Positions 19,137 through 28,493 of a stretch of 64,000 nt of DNA are shown here, one piece after another. The translations under genes and the position numbers were made by a program. The notes under the pieces were generated by a model, which worked only from the letters and a program-made list of their open reading frames with translations, searched no databases and was not told where the DNA came from. Position 1 is the first letter of the stretch, and every line of letters begins with the position of its first letter. The DNA comes from Meridianimarinicoccus roseus (lineage in GTDB: Bacteria; Pseudomonadota; Alphaproteobacteria; Rhodobacterales; Rhodobacteraceae), in the NCBI RefSeq assembly GCF_003172915.1, contig NZ_QGKU01000052.1, positions 1 to 64,000 on the forward strand, read 5' to 3'.

Positions 19137-21671
19137 TTATTCCGCTGCGGCCTGCGCCGGCGCCACAAGCGCCGGGTCGTTGGCACGGATGCGCACGTTC
19201 TGCGGGTCGTAGGGGCTGTCCTCGGTCACCGTGGCGGTCCAAAGCCGGTCAAACATCTTCACCTGCAGCACCGTGCCCACCTCGGCGCAGTCCGGGCGCA
19301 CATAGCCCATGCCGATCGACTTGCCGAATGCGGCGGACCAGCCGCCCGAGGTCAGCCGCCCGACATGTACGCCACCGGCATAGATCGCCTCGCGGCCCCA
19401 CGGGTCGGCATCGTCCGGCCCGTCAACCAGCAGCGTGACGCATTTCGACCGGATGCCGAAATCCAGCATCGCCTGCTTGCCGTGGAAATCCTTGTCCAGA
19501 TCCACGAACCGGTCCAGCCCGGCCTCCAGCGGGGTCGCGTCGCGGCCCAGCTCGTTGCCGAAAGCGCGATAGGATTTCTCCTGCCGCAGCCAGTTCTGGG
19601 CCCGTGCGCCCACCAGTTTCATGTCGAAAGCCGCGCCGGCCTTCTCAAGCAGGTCGAACAGGTAGTTCTGCATCTCGATCGGGTGATGCAGTTCCCAGCC
19701 CAGTTCGCCCGTATAGGCGACGCGGATGGCGCGCACCGGGCACATGCCAAGCTCGATCTGTTGCGCCGACAGCCAGGGAAAGCGTTTGTTGCCCAGCACG
19801 CTGTCCGGGTCCGCGTCCTTCACCACCGCCTTCAGCACATCGCGCGCGCGCGGCCCGGCGATTGCGAAAACACCCCACTGGCTGGTCACGTCCTGCACTT
19901 CGATCCGACCGAACTCGGCTTCCTTGTCGGCAATCGCCTTGCGCAGATAGTCGCCGTCATAGGCCGTCCAGGCCCCGGCGGACACAAGGTAGTACTCTTC
20001 CTCGGACAGCCGGACGATGGTGTATTCGGTTCGGGTGGTGCCCGCTGTGGTCAGCGCGTAGGTCAGGTTGATGCGGCCGACCTTCGGCAGCCGGTTCGTG
20101 GTGAACCAGTCAAGGAACGCGGTCGCCCCCGGCCCACTGACCCTGTGCTTGGTGAAAGCGGTCGCGTCGATCAGGCCCACACCCTCGCGGATCGCGCGTG
20201 CCTCGTCGGCGGCGTGTTGCCACCAACCGCCCCGGCGGAAGCTGCGCGCGTCGTGGTCGAAATCCTCCGGCGCATCCACCGGGCCAAAATAGTTGGGCCG
20301 TTCCCAGCCATTCACACAGCCGAACTGCGCCCCGCGCGCCTTCTGCCGGTCATAGGCCGGGGCGGTGCGCAGCGGGCGGCACGCCGGGCGCTCCTCGTCG
20401 GGATGGTGCAGCACGAACACGTGCTCATACGCCTCCTCGTTCTTGCGCGCGGCGTATTCGGTCGTCATCCAGTCGCCATAGCGGCGCGGATCGAGGCTGG
20501 CCATGTCGATCTCGGCCTCACCTTCCACCATCATCTGCGCGAGGTAGTAGCCGGTGCCGCCCGCAGCCGTGATGCCGAAGCTGAAGCCCTCGGCCAGCCA
20601 CATGTTGCGCAACCCCGGCGCGGGGCCGACCAACGGGTTGCCGTCCGGCGTGTAGCAGATCGGTCCGTTGAAATCGTCCTTGAGCCCTACCGTTTCCGAG
20701 GTCGGGATGCGGTGGATCATCGCCATGTATTCTTCTTCGATCCGGTCCAGATCGAGCGGGAACAGATCGGCGCGGAAACTGTCCGGAACACCGTACTCGA
20801 AGCGCGCTGGCGCGCCCTTCTCGTATGGCCCGAGGATCCAGCCGCCGCGCTCCTCGCGGACATACCACTTGGCGTCGGCGTCGCGCAGCACAGGGTGCTC
20901 GCCATGGGTCTTGCGGTACTCGACCAGCGCCGGGTCGGGTTCGGTCACGATGAACTGGTGCTCCACCGGGATCGCGGGGATCTTGATGCCAAGCATCTTC
21001 GCGGTGCGCTGCGCGTGGTTGCCGGTTGCGGTTACGACATGCTCGGCGGTGATGACCACCTGCTCGTCGGTGGCAACAAGGTTGCCGCCTCGCTCTCCCA
21101 TCTTGGTGCAAGTGACTTCCCAGGCGCTGCCGTTCCAGCGGTAGCCGTCCACCTGCCACTTGCGTTCGATCGCAACGCCGCGCTGCCGTGCGCCCTTGGC
21201 CATCGCCATGGTCACATCGGCTGGGTTGATGTAACCGTCAGTCGGGTGGTAGATCGCGCCGATCAGGTCGTCGGTGCGCACCAGCGGCCAGCGCTCGGCG
21301 ATCTGGGCCGGGCTCATCCACTCATACGGCACGCCCGCCGTCTCTGCGGTGGTGGCATACACCATGTACTCGTCCATGCGGGCCTGCGACTGCGCCATGC
21401 GCAGGTTGCCCACGACCGAAAAGCCCGCGTTCAGGCCGGTCTCGGCCTCCAGCGTCTTGTAGAAATCGACCGAGTACTTGTGGATATGCGTGGTCGCGAA
21501 GGACATGTTGAACAGCGGCAGCAGCCCCGCCGCGTGCCATGTGGAACCGCTGGTCAGTTCGTCCCGCTCCAGCAGCATCACGTCGTCCCAGCCGGCCTTC
21601 GCCAGGTGATAGGCGATGGAAGTGCCGATGGCTCCCCCGCCCACGATCAGTGCCCGCACCTGCGTCTTCAT
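19137..21671 (-). CDS. FAD-dependent sarcosine/dimethylglycine dehydrogenase-type oxidoreductase with GcvT domain
   Basis: An 844-residue fusion typical of sarcosine and dimethylglycine dehydrogenases, which remove a methyl group from N-methylglycines and pass it to tetrahydrofolate. The N-terminal half is a DAO-type FAD domain (VGGGAIGTSIAYHLA, residues 10-24) with STWHAAGL near 43-50, whose histidine covalently carries FAD in this family. A middle FAO_M domain and a C-terminal GcvT-like aminomethyltransferase domain follow (AFTKHRVSGPGA onward, then GWSAAFGKSIGMGYV). Start: ATG at 21671 after GGGAGTGG. Sarcosine and dimethylglycine forms cannot be told apart by eye. It stands alone, with no glycine-betaine genes nearby. 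Confidence 0.85.
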   Translation of the reverse strand: MKTQVRALIVGGGAIGTSIAYHLAKAGWDDVMLLERDELTSGSTWHAAGLLPLFNMSFATTHIHKYSVDFYKTLEAETGLNAGFSVVGNLRMAQSQARMDEYMVYATTAETAGVPYEWMSPAQIAERWPLVRTDDLIGAIYHPTDGYINPADVTMAMAKGARQRGVAIERKWQVDGYRWNGSAWEVTCTKMGERGGNLVATDEQVVITAEHVVTATGNHAQRTAKMLGIKIPAIPVEHQFIVTEPDPALVEYRKTHGEHPVLRDADAKWYVREERGGWILGPYEKGAPARFEYGVPDSFRADLFPLDLDRIEEEYMAMIHRIPTSETVGLKDDFNGPICYTPDGNPLVGPAPGLRNMWLAEGFSFGITAAGGTGYYLAQMMVEGEAEIDMASLDPRRYGDWMTTEYAARKNEEAYEHVFVLHHPDEERPACRPLRTAPAYDRQKARGAQFGCVNGWERPNYFGPVDAPEDFDHDARSFRRGGWWQHAADEARAIREGVGLIDATAFTKHRVSGPGATAFLDWFTTNRLPKVGRINLTYALTTAGTTRTEYTIVRLSEEEYYLVSAGAWTAYDGDYLRKAIADKEAEFGRIEVQDVTSQWGVFAIAGPRARDVLKAVVKDADPDSVLGNKRFPWLSAQQIELGMCPVRAIRVAYTGELGWELHHPIEMQNYLFDLLEKAGAAFDMKLVGARAQNWLRQEKSYRAFGNELGRDATPLEAGLDRFVDLDKDFHGKQAMLDFGIRSKCVTLLVDGPDDADPWGREAIYAGGVHVGRLTSGGWSAAFGKSIGMGYVRPDCAEVGTVLQVKMFDRLWTATVTEDSPYDPQNVRIRANDPALVAPAQAAAE

Positions 21672-21912
21672 CTCATGCCACTCCCGTGTTCACGCTAGGG
21701 CGCACAATGACTCGGGGCGCGATCCGGAAGCACGGCGCGCCCGACCCATCGCCATGAAAAAGCGACATCGCACGCGGAAGGCGCAGCGCATTTGACCCGC
21801 ATCATGGCGACGGCGGCCTGAAACCGGCATACTTCGCGCCCGGACAGCGTTAAGGAGCCATTCACCTTACGCTGCCAAGCTCGGGTCACTCGGACAGGAG
21901 GAGGGCAGGACA

Positions 21913-22179
21913 ATGCAGGCATATCGCAAAGGGACAACCCAGGCCGCACCCGTGCGGACAAGCGAAGGCAGCGCCAACCCGATCGGCGTGATCGGACTCG
22001 ACGCACTGCTGACGCTGATCGTTCTGCTGGTCCTGCTCGAAATCGGCCTTCCGCTGGCCGCAAGCCTTGGGGCCGCGTGGATCGGCGGAGCGGTGGCGAC
22101 CGTAGCGACGCTGGCGATGGCCGCGGGACTGGAGGACGGCTGCCGCCCGCAGGTCGGCAGCACGGCGCTGCTGCCCTGA
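21913..22179 (+). CDS. Small membrane protein, unknown
   Basis: An 88-residue ORF with a strong ribosome site (GGAGGAGGG about seven bases before the ATG). After a polar N-terminus there are two adjacent hydrophobic segments (about 25-45 and 48-70), so a two-helix inner-membrane protein is likely. I do not recognise the family. Support is the ribosome site, membrane-like composition and absence of a competing gene in the 687-base gap between its neighbours. Confidence 0.5.
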   Translation: MQAYRKGTTQAAPVRTSEGSANPIGVIGLDALLTLIVLLVLLEIGLPLAASLGAAWIGGAVATVATLAMAAGLEDGCRPQVGSTALLP

Positions 22180-22358
22180 CTGCGCTTCGGAACCGGCATG
22201 CGCGCCGGAGGTGCGGTAGTTCAGGGGTCGCCCGACGGCGGGACGGCACATGGGTGTTGTAACAGCAGCAGCAAACCGGCCAGGGGCGCGACAGCGGCGG
22301 CCTTGTCAGGCCGGGCGCCTCGGACTACTCAGGGTTGGCGATCAACACCGGGGTGCCG

Positions 22359-23207
22359 ATGGATATCTGCAGAACGAAGGCGCAGATGCGCCGTGCGCTC
22401 GCGCCCCTGCGCGGCGGCGGGGCAACGCTGGGCCTGGTGCCGACGATGGGCTACCTGCATGACGGTCACCTGGCGCTCGTGCGATCCGCCCGCGAGGCAT
22501 GCGATCACGTCGCCGCCTCGATCTTCGTGAACCCGACGCAGTTCGGCCCGACCGAGGATCTGGCGAGCTATCCGCGCGACGCGGAACGCGATCTCGCGCT
22601 GCTGGAGGCCGAAGGCGTCGCCGCCGTGTTCCTGCCCGACCCGGCAGAGATGTATCACCCCGACAGCGAAACGGTGGTGGACACGACGCACTTGTCCGGC
22701 ATCCTGATCGGCACGCTGCGGCCTGGCCATTTCCGCGGCGTGGCGACGGTGGTGACCAAGCTGTTCAACATCGTGCAGCCGACCCATGCCTTCTTCGGGC
22801 GTAAGGACTTCCAGCAGCTTGCCGTGATCCGCACGATGGTCCGCGACCTCGACATCCCGGTCGAGATCGTTGGCATCCCCACCCAACGCGCGCCCGACGG
22901 GCTGGCGCTGTCCTCGCGAAACGTGCGCCTGTCGCCCGAACACCGGGCCGCCGCACCCGCGCTGTTCGCCGCGCTGCACTGGGCGGAAACGACCCTGCCG
23001 CGCAACCCGATGACCATTGAAGAGCTTCAGGCGGCAATCACGACCCGCCTGTCCGGCACGCCCGGCGCGGCCGTCCAGTCGGTCGACATCCGCGATGCGG
23101 ACACGCTTGCGGCACTGACCGGCCCGATCGCGGCGCCCGTCGTGATCCTGCTGGCCGTCCGTTTCGGCGACGTGCTGCTGATCGATCAGCGCGTCGTCAG
23201 CCCCTGA
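22359..23207 (+). CDS. panC: Pantothenate synthetase (pantoate-beta-alanine ligase)
   Basis: Joins pantoate and beta-alanine with ATP to make pantothenate. 282 residues from the chosen ATG. Visible: the nucleotidyltransferase HIGH-like motif [14 protein letters not shown] near residue 30, [26 protein letters not shown] and the KMSKS-equivalent LSSRN. An upstream TTG at 22335 is in frame, but family proteins begin at the short MDICRTKAQ segment, so the ATG at 22359 is preferred. It is followed 26 bases later by panB, so pantothenate synthesis genes are paired. Confidence 0.95.
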   Translation: MDICRTKAQMRRALAPLRGGGATLGLVPTMGYLHDGHLALVRSAREACDHVAASIFVNPTQFGPTEDLASYPRDAERDLALLEAEGVAAVFLPDPAEMYHPDSETVVDTTHLSGILIGTLRPGHFRGVATVVTKLFNIVQPTHAFFGRKDFQQLAVIRTMVRDLDIPVEIVGIPTQRAPDGLALSSRNVRLSPEHRAAAPALFAALHWAETTLPRNPMTIEELQAAITTRLSGTPGAAVQSVDIRDADTLAALTGPIAAPVVILLAVRFGDVLLIDQRVVSP

Positions 23208-23233
23208 TACCCACCCCGACCAGGAAGATCATC

Positions 23234-24043
23234 ATGAGCACCCAGACCCGGATTCGCCGAACGACCGTGCCCCAGATCGCGGCCCGCAAGGGGGGCGAGC
23301 CCATCGTGTCGCTCACCTCGTACCACGCGCACACCGCCGCAATCGTGGACCGGCACGCCGATTTCATCCTCGTGGGCGACAGCCTTGGAATGGTGATGCA
23401 CGGGATGGACAGCACGGTGGGCGTGCCTCTCGATCTGATGATCATGCATGGCCGGGCCGTGGTGCGCGGCACGCAGCGCGCGCTGATCGTGGTGGACATG
23501 CCATTCGGCACCTACGAGGAAAGCCCGAACATGGCGTTCCGCAACGCCGCCCGGATCATGAAGGAAACCGGCTGCGGCGCGGTCAAGCTGGAGGGCGGCA
23601 CGCGCATGGCCGAAACCATCCGCTTCCTGACCGAACGCGGCGTACCGGTGATGGCGCATACCGGCCTGACCCCGCAAAGCAGCCACGTCATGGGCGGCTT
23701 CAAGACGCAGGGCCGGAACGAGGACACGTGGCCCGCTCACGAGGCCGACGCGAAGGCCGTGGCCGATGCCGGTGCCTTCGCCGTGGTTCTGGAAGGCATG
23801 GTCGAACCGCTGGCCGCAAAGATCACGAAGCAGATCGACATTCCGACTATCGGCATTGGCGCGAGCGCAGAGTGCGACGGACAGATCCTCGTGCTCGAGG
23901 ACATGCTGGGCCTGAACCCCTGGACGCCCAAGTTCGTGAAGGTCTACGGCCAGCTTGGCCCTATGATCGAAAAGGCGGTGGAGGATTACGCGACAGACGT
24001 GAAGGCCCGCGCCTTTCCGACCGAAGACGAGGTGTACCGCTAG
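23234..24043 (+). CDS. panB: 3-methyl-2-oxobutanoate hydroxymethyltransferase
   Basis: Makes ketopantoate from 2-oxoisovalerate using methylene-tetrahydrofolate, the first step of pantothenate synthesis. A 269-residue TIM-barrel enzyme. Motifs seen: LTSYHAHTA near residue 28, [11 protein letters not shown], the metal-binding aspartate and glutamate in [10 protein letters not shown] and AVKLEGG, and [16 protein letters not shown] precedes the ATG. Downstream of panC in a two-gene operon. Its TAG stop lies in a CTAG shared with the stop of the convergent gene. Confidence 0.96.
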   Translation: MSTQTRIRRTTVPQIAARKGGEPIVSLTSYHAHTAAIVDRHADFILVGDSLGMVMHGMDSTVGVPLDLMIMHGRAVVRGTQRALIVVDMPFGTYEESPNMAFRNAARIMKETGCGAVKLEGGTRMAETIRFLTERGVPVMAHTGLTPQSSHVMGGFKTQGRNEDTWPAHEADAKAVADAGAFAVVLEGMVEPLAAKITKQIDIPTIGIGASAECDGQILVLEDMLGLNPWTPKFVKVYGQLGPMIEKAVEDYATDVKARAFPTEDEVYR

Positions 24044-24924
24044 GACGCGAGAACTCGGCGTGTCAGGGTGAAGGCCAGCCAGAACAGCACGAACGGCAGG
24101 ACGACAAGCCGGAAAACGTAGATGGCAATCAATGTGAGCGAGCTTTCCACGATCTCGCCGCCGCGCTGCTGCAGGTAATCAAGGTCTGGAACGGCGCCGC
24201 GAAGGGTATCGCCCGCCGCGTCGCCTGCTCCCACCGCGCCCTCCAGCACCCGTTCCATGAAAGACGGGTTTTCGTCGGAAGGGCCGCGTTCTGCACCAGC
24301 CTTCCCTGGCCTCGGTTCGGCCGCATCCTCCACGGCTGCGACGAGTTCCTGCGCCTCGCCACTGAGCCTTGCCTGCGCCGCGTGCCAGGCGTCTGCGGTC
24401 CAAAATGTGCCCAGCCTTCCGCCCAGTCCATACCCAAGCGGCAGCGCAAGGGCCAGCACGAGGCCTAACCCGCCGAGTGTCCGGCCGCCCGACCGAAGCG
24501 CGCCGAGGACGGATGGCGGAATGCCGACCCCAGCAAGTCCGGCCGCCCAGACTGCAAGAAAACCAAGCCCGGCCAGTAGCGCGCCCATCTGCGCCAACGG
24601 ATCGAGGGCGACGGAAAGCACGCCGGATGCCGCCGCAAGCATGAAGACCGCATCGGCAACGCGCGCGACGGTTTCGTCGATCGGGTCCAGCACCATTCCG
24701 GGCTGCGTGGTCAGGGACCCGACGAATTGCACGCCGACCTCCGTTTCCTTTGCCACCGAGATCGCCGCGTTGATCCCCCGCAGAACGGCGTAGACGCGCA
24801 GCGCGCTTCCGAAGACCTCGCTGTTGAACCGTTCCGCAGGCGCGGTGAAAACCGGCTGCCAGACAAGAAGCGCGCAAAGCAGGGCCATCGGCAAGGCCCA
24901 GTTGCGGCGCAGCAGGCCGCTCAT
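24040..24924 (-). CDS. Unknown multi-pass membrane protein
   Basis: A 294-residue protein I do not recognise. About five hydrophobic segments are visible: residues 8-27, 85-105, 110-135, 148-170 and a long one at about 260-288. Between the fourth and fifth lies an acidic/polar loop of about 80 residues ([12 protein letters not shown] and following). The ATG makes an ATGA overlap with the stop of the asparaginase-family gene, so the two are co-translated. A role linked to that enzyme is possible but there is no motif to support it. The last codon, TAG, overlaps the panB stop on the other strand. Confidence 0.75.
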   Translation of the reverse strand: MSGLLRRNWALPMALLCALLVWQPVFTAPAERFNSEVFGSALRVYAVLRGINAAISVAKETEVGVQFVGSLTTQPGMVLDPIDETVARVADAVFMLAAASGVLSVALDPLAQMGALLAGLGFLAVWAAGLAGVGIPPSVLGALRSGGRTLGGLGLVLALALPLGYGLGGRLGTFWTADAWHAAQARLSGEAQELVAAVEDAAEPRPGKAGAERGPSDENPSFMERVLEGAVGAGDAAGDTLRGAVPDLDYLQQRGGEIVESSLTLIAIYVFRLVVLPFVLFWLAFTLTRRVLAS

Positions 24925-25418
24925 AGATCGAACCGGCCGGCCTCGACGTTCTTGTCCAGCCGCGCCGCCGGGATCACGCGGCCATTCATCACGCCATAGA
25001 CTCCCTCGGGCAGCACCTGCGCAGCTACGACTGCGCCGCCAAGGTTGAAAGATCCGTCCGACGCACTGATCGAATGGGGCCGCATCGCGCCGGTCAGCAC
25101 CACTGTCTTGCCCGGCACCCGCCCCTGCAGAAAGCGCGCCGTCGCCCCCATCGTGCCGGTGCCGTGAGTGATCACAAGCGCGGCCTCGGGCGCAGCCGCC
25201 GCCGCCGCCGCGATCGCCTCCCTGTCGGCATCGTCGAAATCCAGGCTGTCTTTAAGCATCACGATCTGCACCAGTGGGAAATGACAGCGTCCCATCGCCA
25301 GCATCTCTGGCACCAGCGTCGCGCCGTCGCGCGGGAACACCAGCGCCTCCACCCGCGGGTCATGCACCTTGTCGATGGTCCCGCCTGTCACCAGAATCCG
25401 CAGTGCGCCGTCCGTCAT
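24921..25418 (-). CDS. Short asparaginase-family protein (N-terminal domain only)
   Basis: 165 residues corresponding to the N-terminal domain of type I/II L-asparaginases. The two catalytic threonine regions are present: VTGGTIDK at residues 10-17 and HGTGTMG near 85, then VLTGAMRP. The C-terminal domain of the usual 330-residue enzyme is absent, but the gene is bounded by normal overlaps, so this is a short family member, not a truncation at a break. Activity as an amidohydrolase is plausible. ATGA-coupled to the unknown membrane protein downstream and 11 bases from the lipoprotein gene upstream. Confidence 0.85.
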   Translation of the reverse strand: MTDGALRILVTGGTIDKVHDPRVEALVFPRDGATLVPEMLAMGRCHFPLVQIVMLKDSLDFDDADREAIAAAAAAAPEAALVITHGTGTMGATARFLQGRVPGKTVVLTGAMRPHSISASDGSFNLGGAVVAAQVLPEGVYGVMNGRVIPAARLDKNVEAGRFDL

Positions 25419-25429
25419 CGCCGACCCTT

Positions 25430-25738
25430 TCAGAACCGCCGCCTGCGGTCCACCGTCACATTCACCGCCTTCCCCGCCGGGTTGGTGAAGCAGTCATACC
25501 GCGTCCCGAAGCTGCCGGTGCCACTGACGATGCCGCGCTGTTCCTCGAAGATGTTCACGCTGGTGATGCGCACCAGTTCGCCCGACCGGCGCCAGATCTC
25601 GCGCTTGCAGTTCGTCAGCGCCGTTCCCTCCGCCACCGGGGCAGTCGAGGGCGCCGCGCTTCCGCCCGGAGGCGGCGCGCCCCCCGTGGCGCAGCCCGCC
25701 AGCAGGGCGGCGGCCAGCAGCGCGGCGCGGCGCGCCAT
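25430..25738 (-). CDS. Small lipoprotein, unknown function
   Basis: 102 residues with a lipoprotein signal: MARRAALLAAALLAGC, the cysteine at about residue 15. A Pro/Ala/Gly-rich spacer follows, then a compact domain with two cysteines (NCKREIW, YDCFTNP) and a basic C-terminus. The ATG is fused to the stop of the dehydrogenase gene (TGATG). It is probably attached to a membrane facing the periplasm. I do not recognise a family. Confidence 0.75.
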   Translation of the reverse strand: MARRAALLAAALLAGCATGGAPPPGGSAAPSTAPVAEGTALTNCKREIWRRSGELVRITSVNIFEEQRGIVSGTGSFGTRYDCFTNPAGKAVNVTVDRRRRF

Positions 25739-26724
25739 CACATCACGCCCGGAACGACCTGGTCCGGCGGGCGGTGGCCGTCGGCATAGGTCTTGATGTT
25801 GATGATGACCTTCTCGCCCATCTCGATACGGCCTTCTTCGGTGGCCGAGGACATGTGCGGCAACAACACGACATTGCCCAGCTCGCGCAGGGCCGGGTTC
25901 ACATCGGCGCCGTGTTCGTAGACATCGAGCCCCGCGCCCGCCAGTTCCCCTGCGCGCAACATCCGCACCAGCGCGTTCTCGTCGATCACCTCGCCCCGTG
26001 CGGTATTCACGATCACCGCCGTGGGCTTCATGAGCTTGAGCCGCCGCGCATTCATCAGATGGAACGTGTCGGGGGTCGAAGGGCAGTTGACCGACAGGAT
26101 GTCGATCCGCTTGACCATCTCGTCCAGATCCTCCCAGTAGGTCGCGCCCAACTGCGTTTCGGTTTCGGCGGCCACCCGGCGGCGGTTGTGGTAATGAATC
26201 TGCATCCCGAACGCGGTCGCGCGCCGCGCCACCGCCTGTCCGATCCGCCCCATACCGAGAATACCCAGCCGCCGACCGCTGATCCGCCCGCCCAGCAGCG
26301 CCGTCGGGGCCCAGCCGCTCCATTGCCCGCGCTGCATCATCGCAAGCCCTTCGGGAATGCGCCGTGTCACCGAAAGCATCAGCGCCATCGCCATGTCCGC
26401 CGTGTCCTCTGTCACGACGCCGGGCGTGTTGCTGACCAGCACCCCGCGCTGGCGCGCCGAGGCCACATCGATATGGTCCACCCCCGCGCCGTAGCTGGCG
26501 ATCAGGCGCAACTGTTCACCGGCCTGCGCCAGCATCGCCGCATCGATCTGGTCGGTCACCGTGGGCACCAGCACCTCGGCCTCCTGCATCGCCGCGACAA
26601 GCTCGGCCTTGCTCATCGGAGTGTCGTCATCCCGAAGCTGCACGTCGAACAGACCCTTGAGGCGGTTCTCGACCGGTTCGGGCAGACGTCGCGTGACGAC
26701 AACACGCACGGGTTTTGCAGGCAT
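25738..26724 (-). CDS. D-2-hydroxyacid dehydrogenase (glyoxylate/hydroxypyruvate reductase type)
   Basis: A 328-residue NAD(P)H-dependent dehydrogenase. Seen: the Rossmann motif LGILGMGRIGQAV at about 152-164, the substrate arginine in NTARGEVIDE, and the catalytic histidine in LLPHMSSAT near 285. The sequence TPGVVTEDTADMAMALML is characteristic of glyoxylate/hydroxypyruvate reductases, so reduction of glyoxylate to glycolate is the likely reaction. First gene of a minus-strand run: dehydrogenase, lipoprotein, asparaginase-like protein, membrane protein, all overlapping or within 11 bases. Confidence 0.9.
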   Translation of the reverse strand: MPAKPVRVVVTRRLPEPVENRLKGLFDVQLRDDDTPMSKAELVAAMQEAEVLVPTVTDQIDAAMLAQAGEQLRLIASYGAGVDHIDVASARQRGVLVSNTPGVVTEDTADMAMALMLSVTRRIPEGLAMMQRGQWSGWAPTALLGGRISGRRLGILGMGRIGQAVARRATAFGMQIHYHNRRRVAAETETQLGATYWEDLDEMVKRIDILSVNCPSTPDTFHLMNARRLKLMKPTAVIVNTARGEVIDENALVRMLRAGELAGAGLDVYEHGADVNPALRELGNVVLLPHMSSATEEGRIEMGEKVIINIKTYADGHRPPDQVVPGVM

Positions 26725-26855
26725 TCGGGTAGCTCCTCGTCTTCACCTCTGTGTTCTTGTCTGGCAAACTGTCCTATAGTCAAACCGTGCACAAGCACGG
26801 CCACATAAAAGCGACAAAAAGCCTTCGACACAGGCCCGATGAGGCGAGCAGAGCC

Positions 26856-27398
26856 ATGATCATGCCGATCCTGCGGTTTGCGGGCATCCTGACCCTTGCA
26901 CTGATCTGTGCCGCCGGGCCCGGGCCCGGCCGCGCGCAATCGGACGCTTCGACCCCCACCGCCACCACAGGACCCTCCACCGGCCTGCCGATTCCGCGCT
27001 TCGTATCGATCAAGGCCAGCGAGGCGAACGTGCGCCGCGGCCCATCCACGACCCACCGGGTCGACTGGGTGTTCCGTCATCCCGGACTGCCGGTGATCGT
27101 GACCGCCGAATACGGGCACTGGCGCCGCGTGGTTGACCGCGACGGGCTGGGCGGCTGGGTGCACTACGCGCTGCTGTCGGGCAACCGGACCGTGATCGTG
27201 GATCTCGAAATGGCCGACCTGCGCCGCGACCCGGATCGCGCGGCTCCGGTCGAGGCCCGTCTGGAACGCGGCGTGATCGCACGGCTGATCGGCTGCGACG
27301 CGGGCTGGTGCGAAATCGTGGCGGGCGGGCATCGCGGCTGGGCCGAAGCGGCCGGACTGTGGGGCGTGGACCTGCGCGGCGGCGCGCCCGCGCAATAG
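26856..27398 (+). CDS. Secreted SH3-domain protein
   Basis: 180 residues. A signal peptide ends near AGPGPGRAQ (about residue 28), followed by a Ser/Thr/Pro linker and two bacterial SH3 repeats: VSIKASEANVRRGPSTTHRV (about 50-70) leading to GGWVHYALLSG, and a second, weaker one around GCDAGWCEIVAGGHRGW. Such domains bind peptidoglycan or act as accessory modules in the periplasm. The ATG in front of IMPILRFAG is chosen because it gives a normal signal peptide; an earlier in-frame ATG would precede it by 35 polar residues. Confidence 0.85.
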   Translation: MIMPILRFAGILTLALICAAGPGPGRAQSDASTPTATTGPSTGLPIPRFVSIKASEANVRRGPSTTHRVDWVFRHPGLPVIVTAEYGHWRRVVDRDGLGGWVHYALLSGNRTVIVDLEMADLRRDPDRAAPVEARLERGVIARLIGCDAGWCEIVAGGHRGWAEAAGLWGVDLRGGAPAQ

Positions 27399-27494
27399 GC
27401 GGCGAAGCCCGCGGCACGCGGTCTTTTCCTTGCATCCGCGCCCGGGTTGCTGGCACACCCGCGCCAGACGTGGCAACCAGACCGGACCCGCCCC

Positions 27495-28379
27495 ATGACG
27501 CAGCCCTGCCACGATGCCCGCATGAACCTGTCCGCGACCCTCGCCTCGGTGTCGGTGGCGCTGATGCTGAGTGTGGCCAAGCTCTGGGCGCTGGGGCAGA
27601 CCGGCGCGCTGTCGGTCGCGGCATCGCTGGCCGACAGCGGGCTCGACCTGATGATGTCGCTGGGCGGGCTGGCAGCGGTGCTCTATGCCGCGCGGCCCGC
27701 CGACGACGATCACACCTTCGGCCACACCTCGGTGGAGGATCTGGCGGCACTGGCGCAAAGCCTGTTCATCCTCGTCGCAGCGGGGGTTATCGCCATCGCC
27801 GCGGCAGCGCGCCTGACCGGCGATGCGCCCCCGCCGCTGGATGCGGAAGGGCGCGGGATCGCCGTTATGGTGCTGTCGATCCTCATGACGTTCGGGCTTG
27901 TGCTGTGGCAAGGCCGAGTGGCGCGGGCCACCGGCAGCCGCGTGGTCCAAGCCGACCGGCTTCATTATCTCGGGGATCTCGTTCCCAATGTCGGGGCCAT
28001 CGTGGCGCTGCTGGCCTCGCGCTGGTTCGGGCTAGGCCTGATCGATGCGGTGGTCGCGCTCGCTGCCTCGGCGATGCTGGCGGCGGGGGCGATACGGATC
28101 GGCGTGGGCGCGTGGCACGCTTTGATGGACCGCGCGGCGGACCCTGCCACCGTCGCGGGGATCGAGGCGCTGGCCGAAGGCTGGCCCGGAGTGCACGGCT
28201 TTCACGACCTGCAGACCCGACAGGCAGGGTCCAAGGTGTTCGTAAACCTGCATGTGGAACTCGACGGTGATCTGCCCCTGCGCGAGGCCCACGACATAGG
28301 CGCGGGCCTGCGCGCGGCGATCCGTGAACGCTACCCGCGCTGCGAGGTCATCATCCACAAGGATGTGTGGAAGGGCTGA
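27495..28379 (+). CDS. Cation diffusion facilitator transporter (FieF type)
   Basis: A 294-residue inner-membrane exporter of divalent metals (Zn2+/Fe2+). The family's transport site is visible: LADSGLD in helix 2 and the HxxxD pair in RLHYLGDL in helix 5. PADDDHTFGH carries the loop metal ligands, and the C-terminal cytoplasmic domain begins near GVHGFHDLQTRQ. Start at MTQPCHD; a second ATG nine codons later is an alternative. No metal-responsive regulator is adjacent. Confidence 0.9.
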   Translation: MTQPCHDARMNLSATLASVSVALMLSVAKLWALGQTGALSVAASLADSGLDLMMSLGGLAAVLYAARPADDDHTFGHTSVEDLAALAQSLFILVAAGVIAIAAAARLTGDAPPPLDAEGRGIAVMVLSILMTFGLVLWQGRVARATGSRVVQADRLHYLGDLVPNVGAIVALLASRWFGLGLIDAVVALAASAMLAAGAIRIGVGAWHALMDRAADPATVAGIEALAEGWPGVHGFHDLQTRQAGSKVFVNLHVELDGDLPLREAHDIGAGLRAAIRERYPRCEVIIHKDVWKG

Positions 28380-28493
28380 CCCCGCCCAGCCCTTGCCTGT
28401 TTCACCCCGCGTAGCCCCTGTTCGGGACGCATCGATCCCAGCGAAACCCTACAGGTTAGGTTTCCCACCGCGTTCATATTCGCCTCGAAGCCA

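Noticed and set aside
19365-21698. Open frame of 777 codons on the plus strand
   Set aside because: Shadow of the sarcosine/dimethylglycine dehydrogenase-type gene.
22200-22260. tRNA-like stretch with GTTCAG-like bases upstream of panC
   Set aside because: No acceptor stem or anticodon arm can be formed; likely chance.
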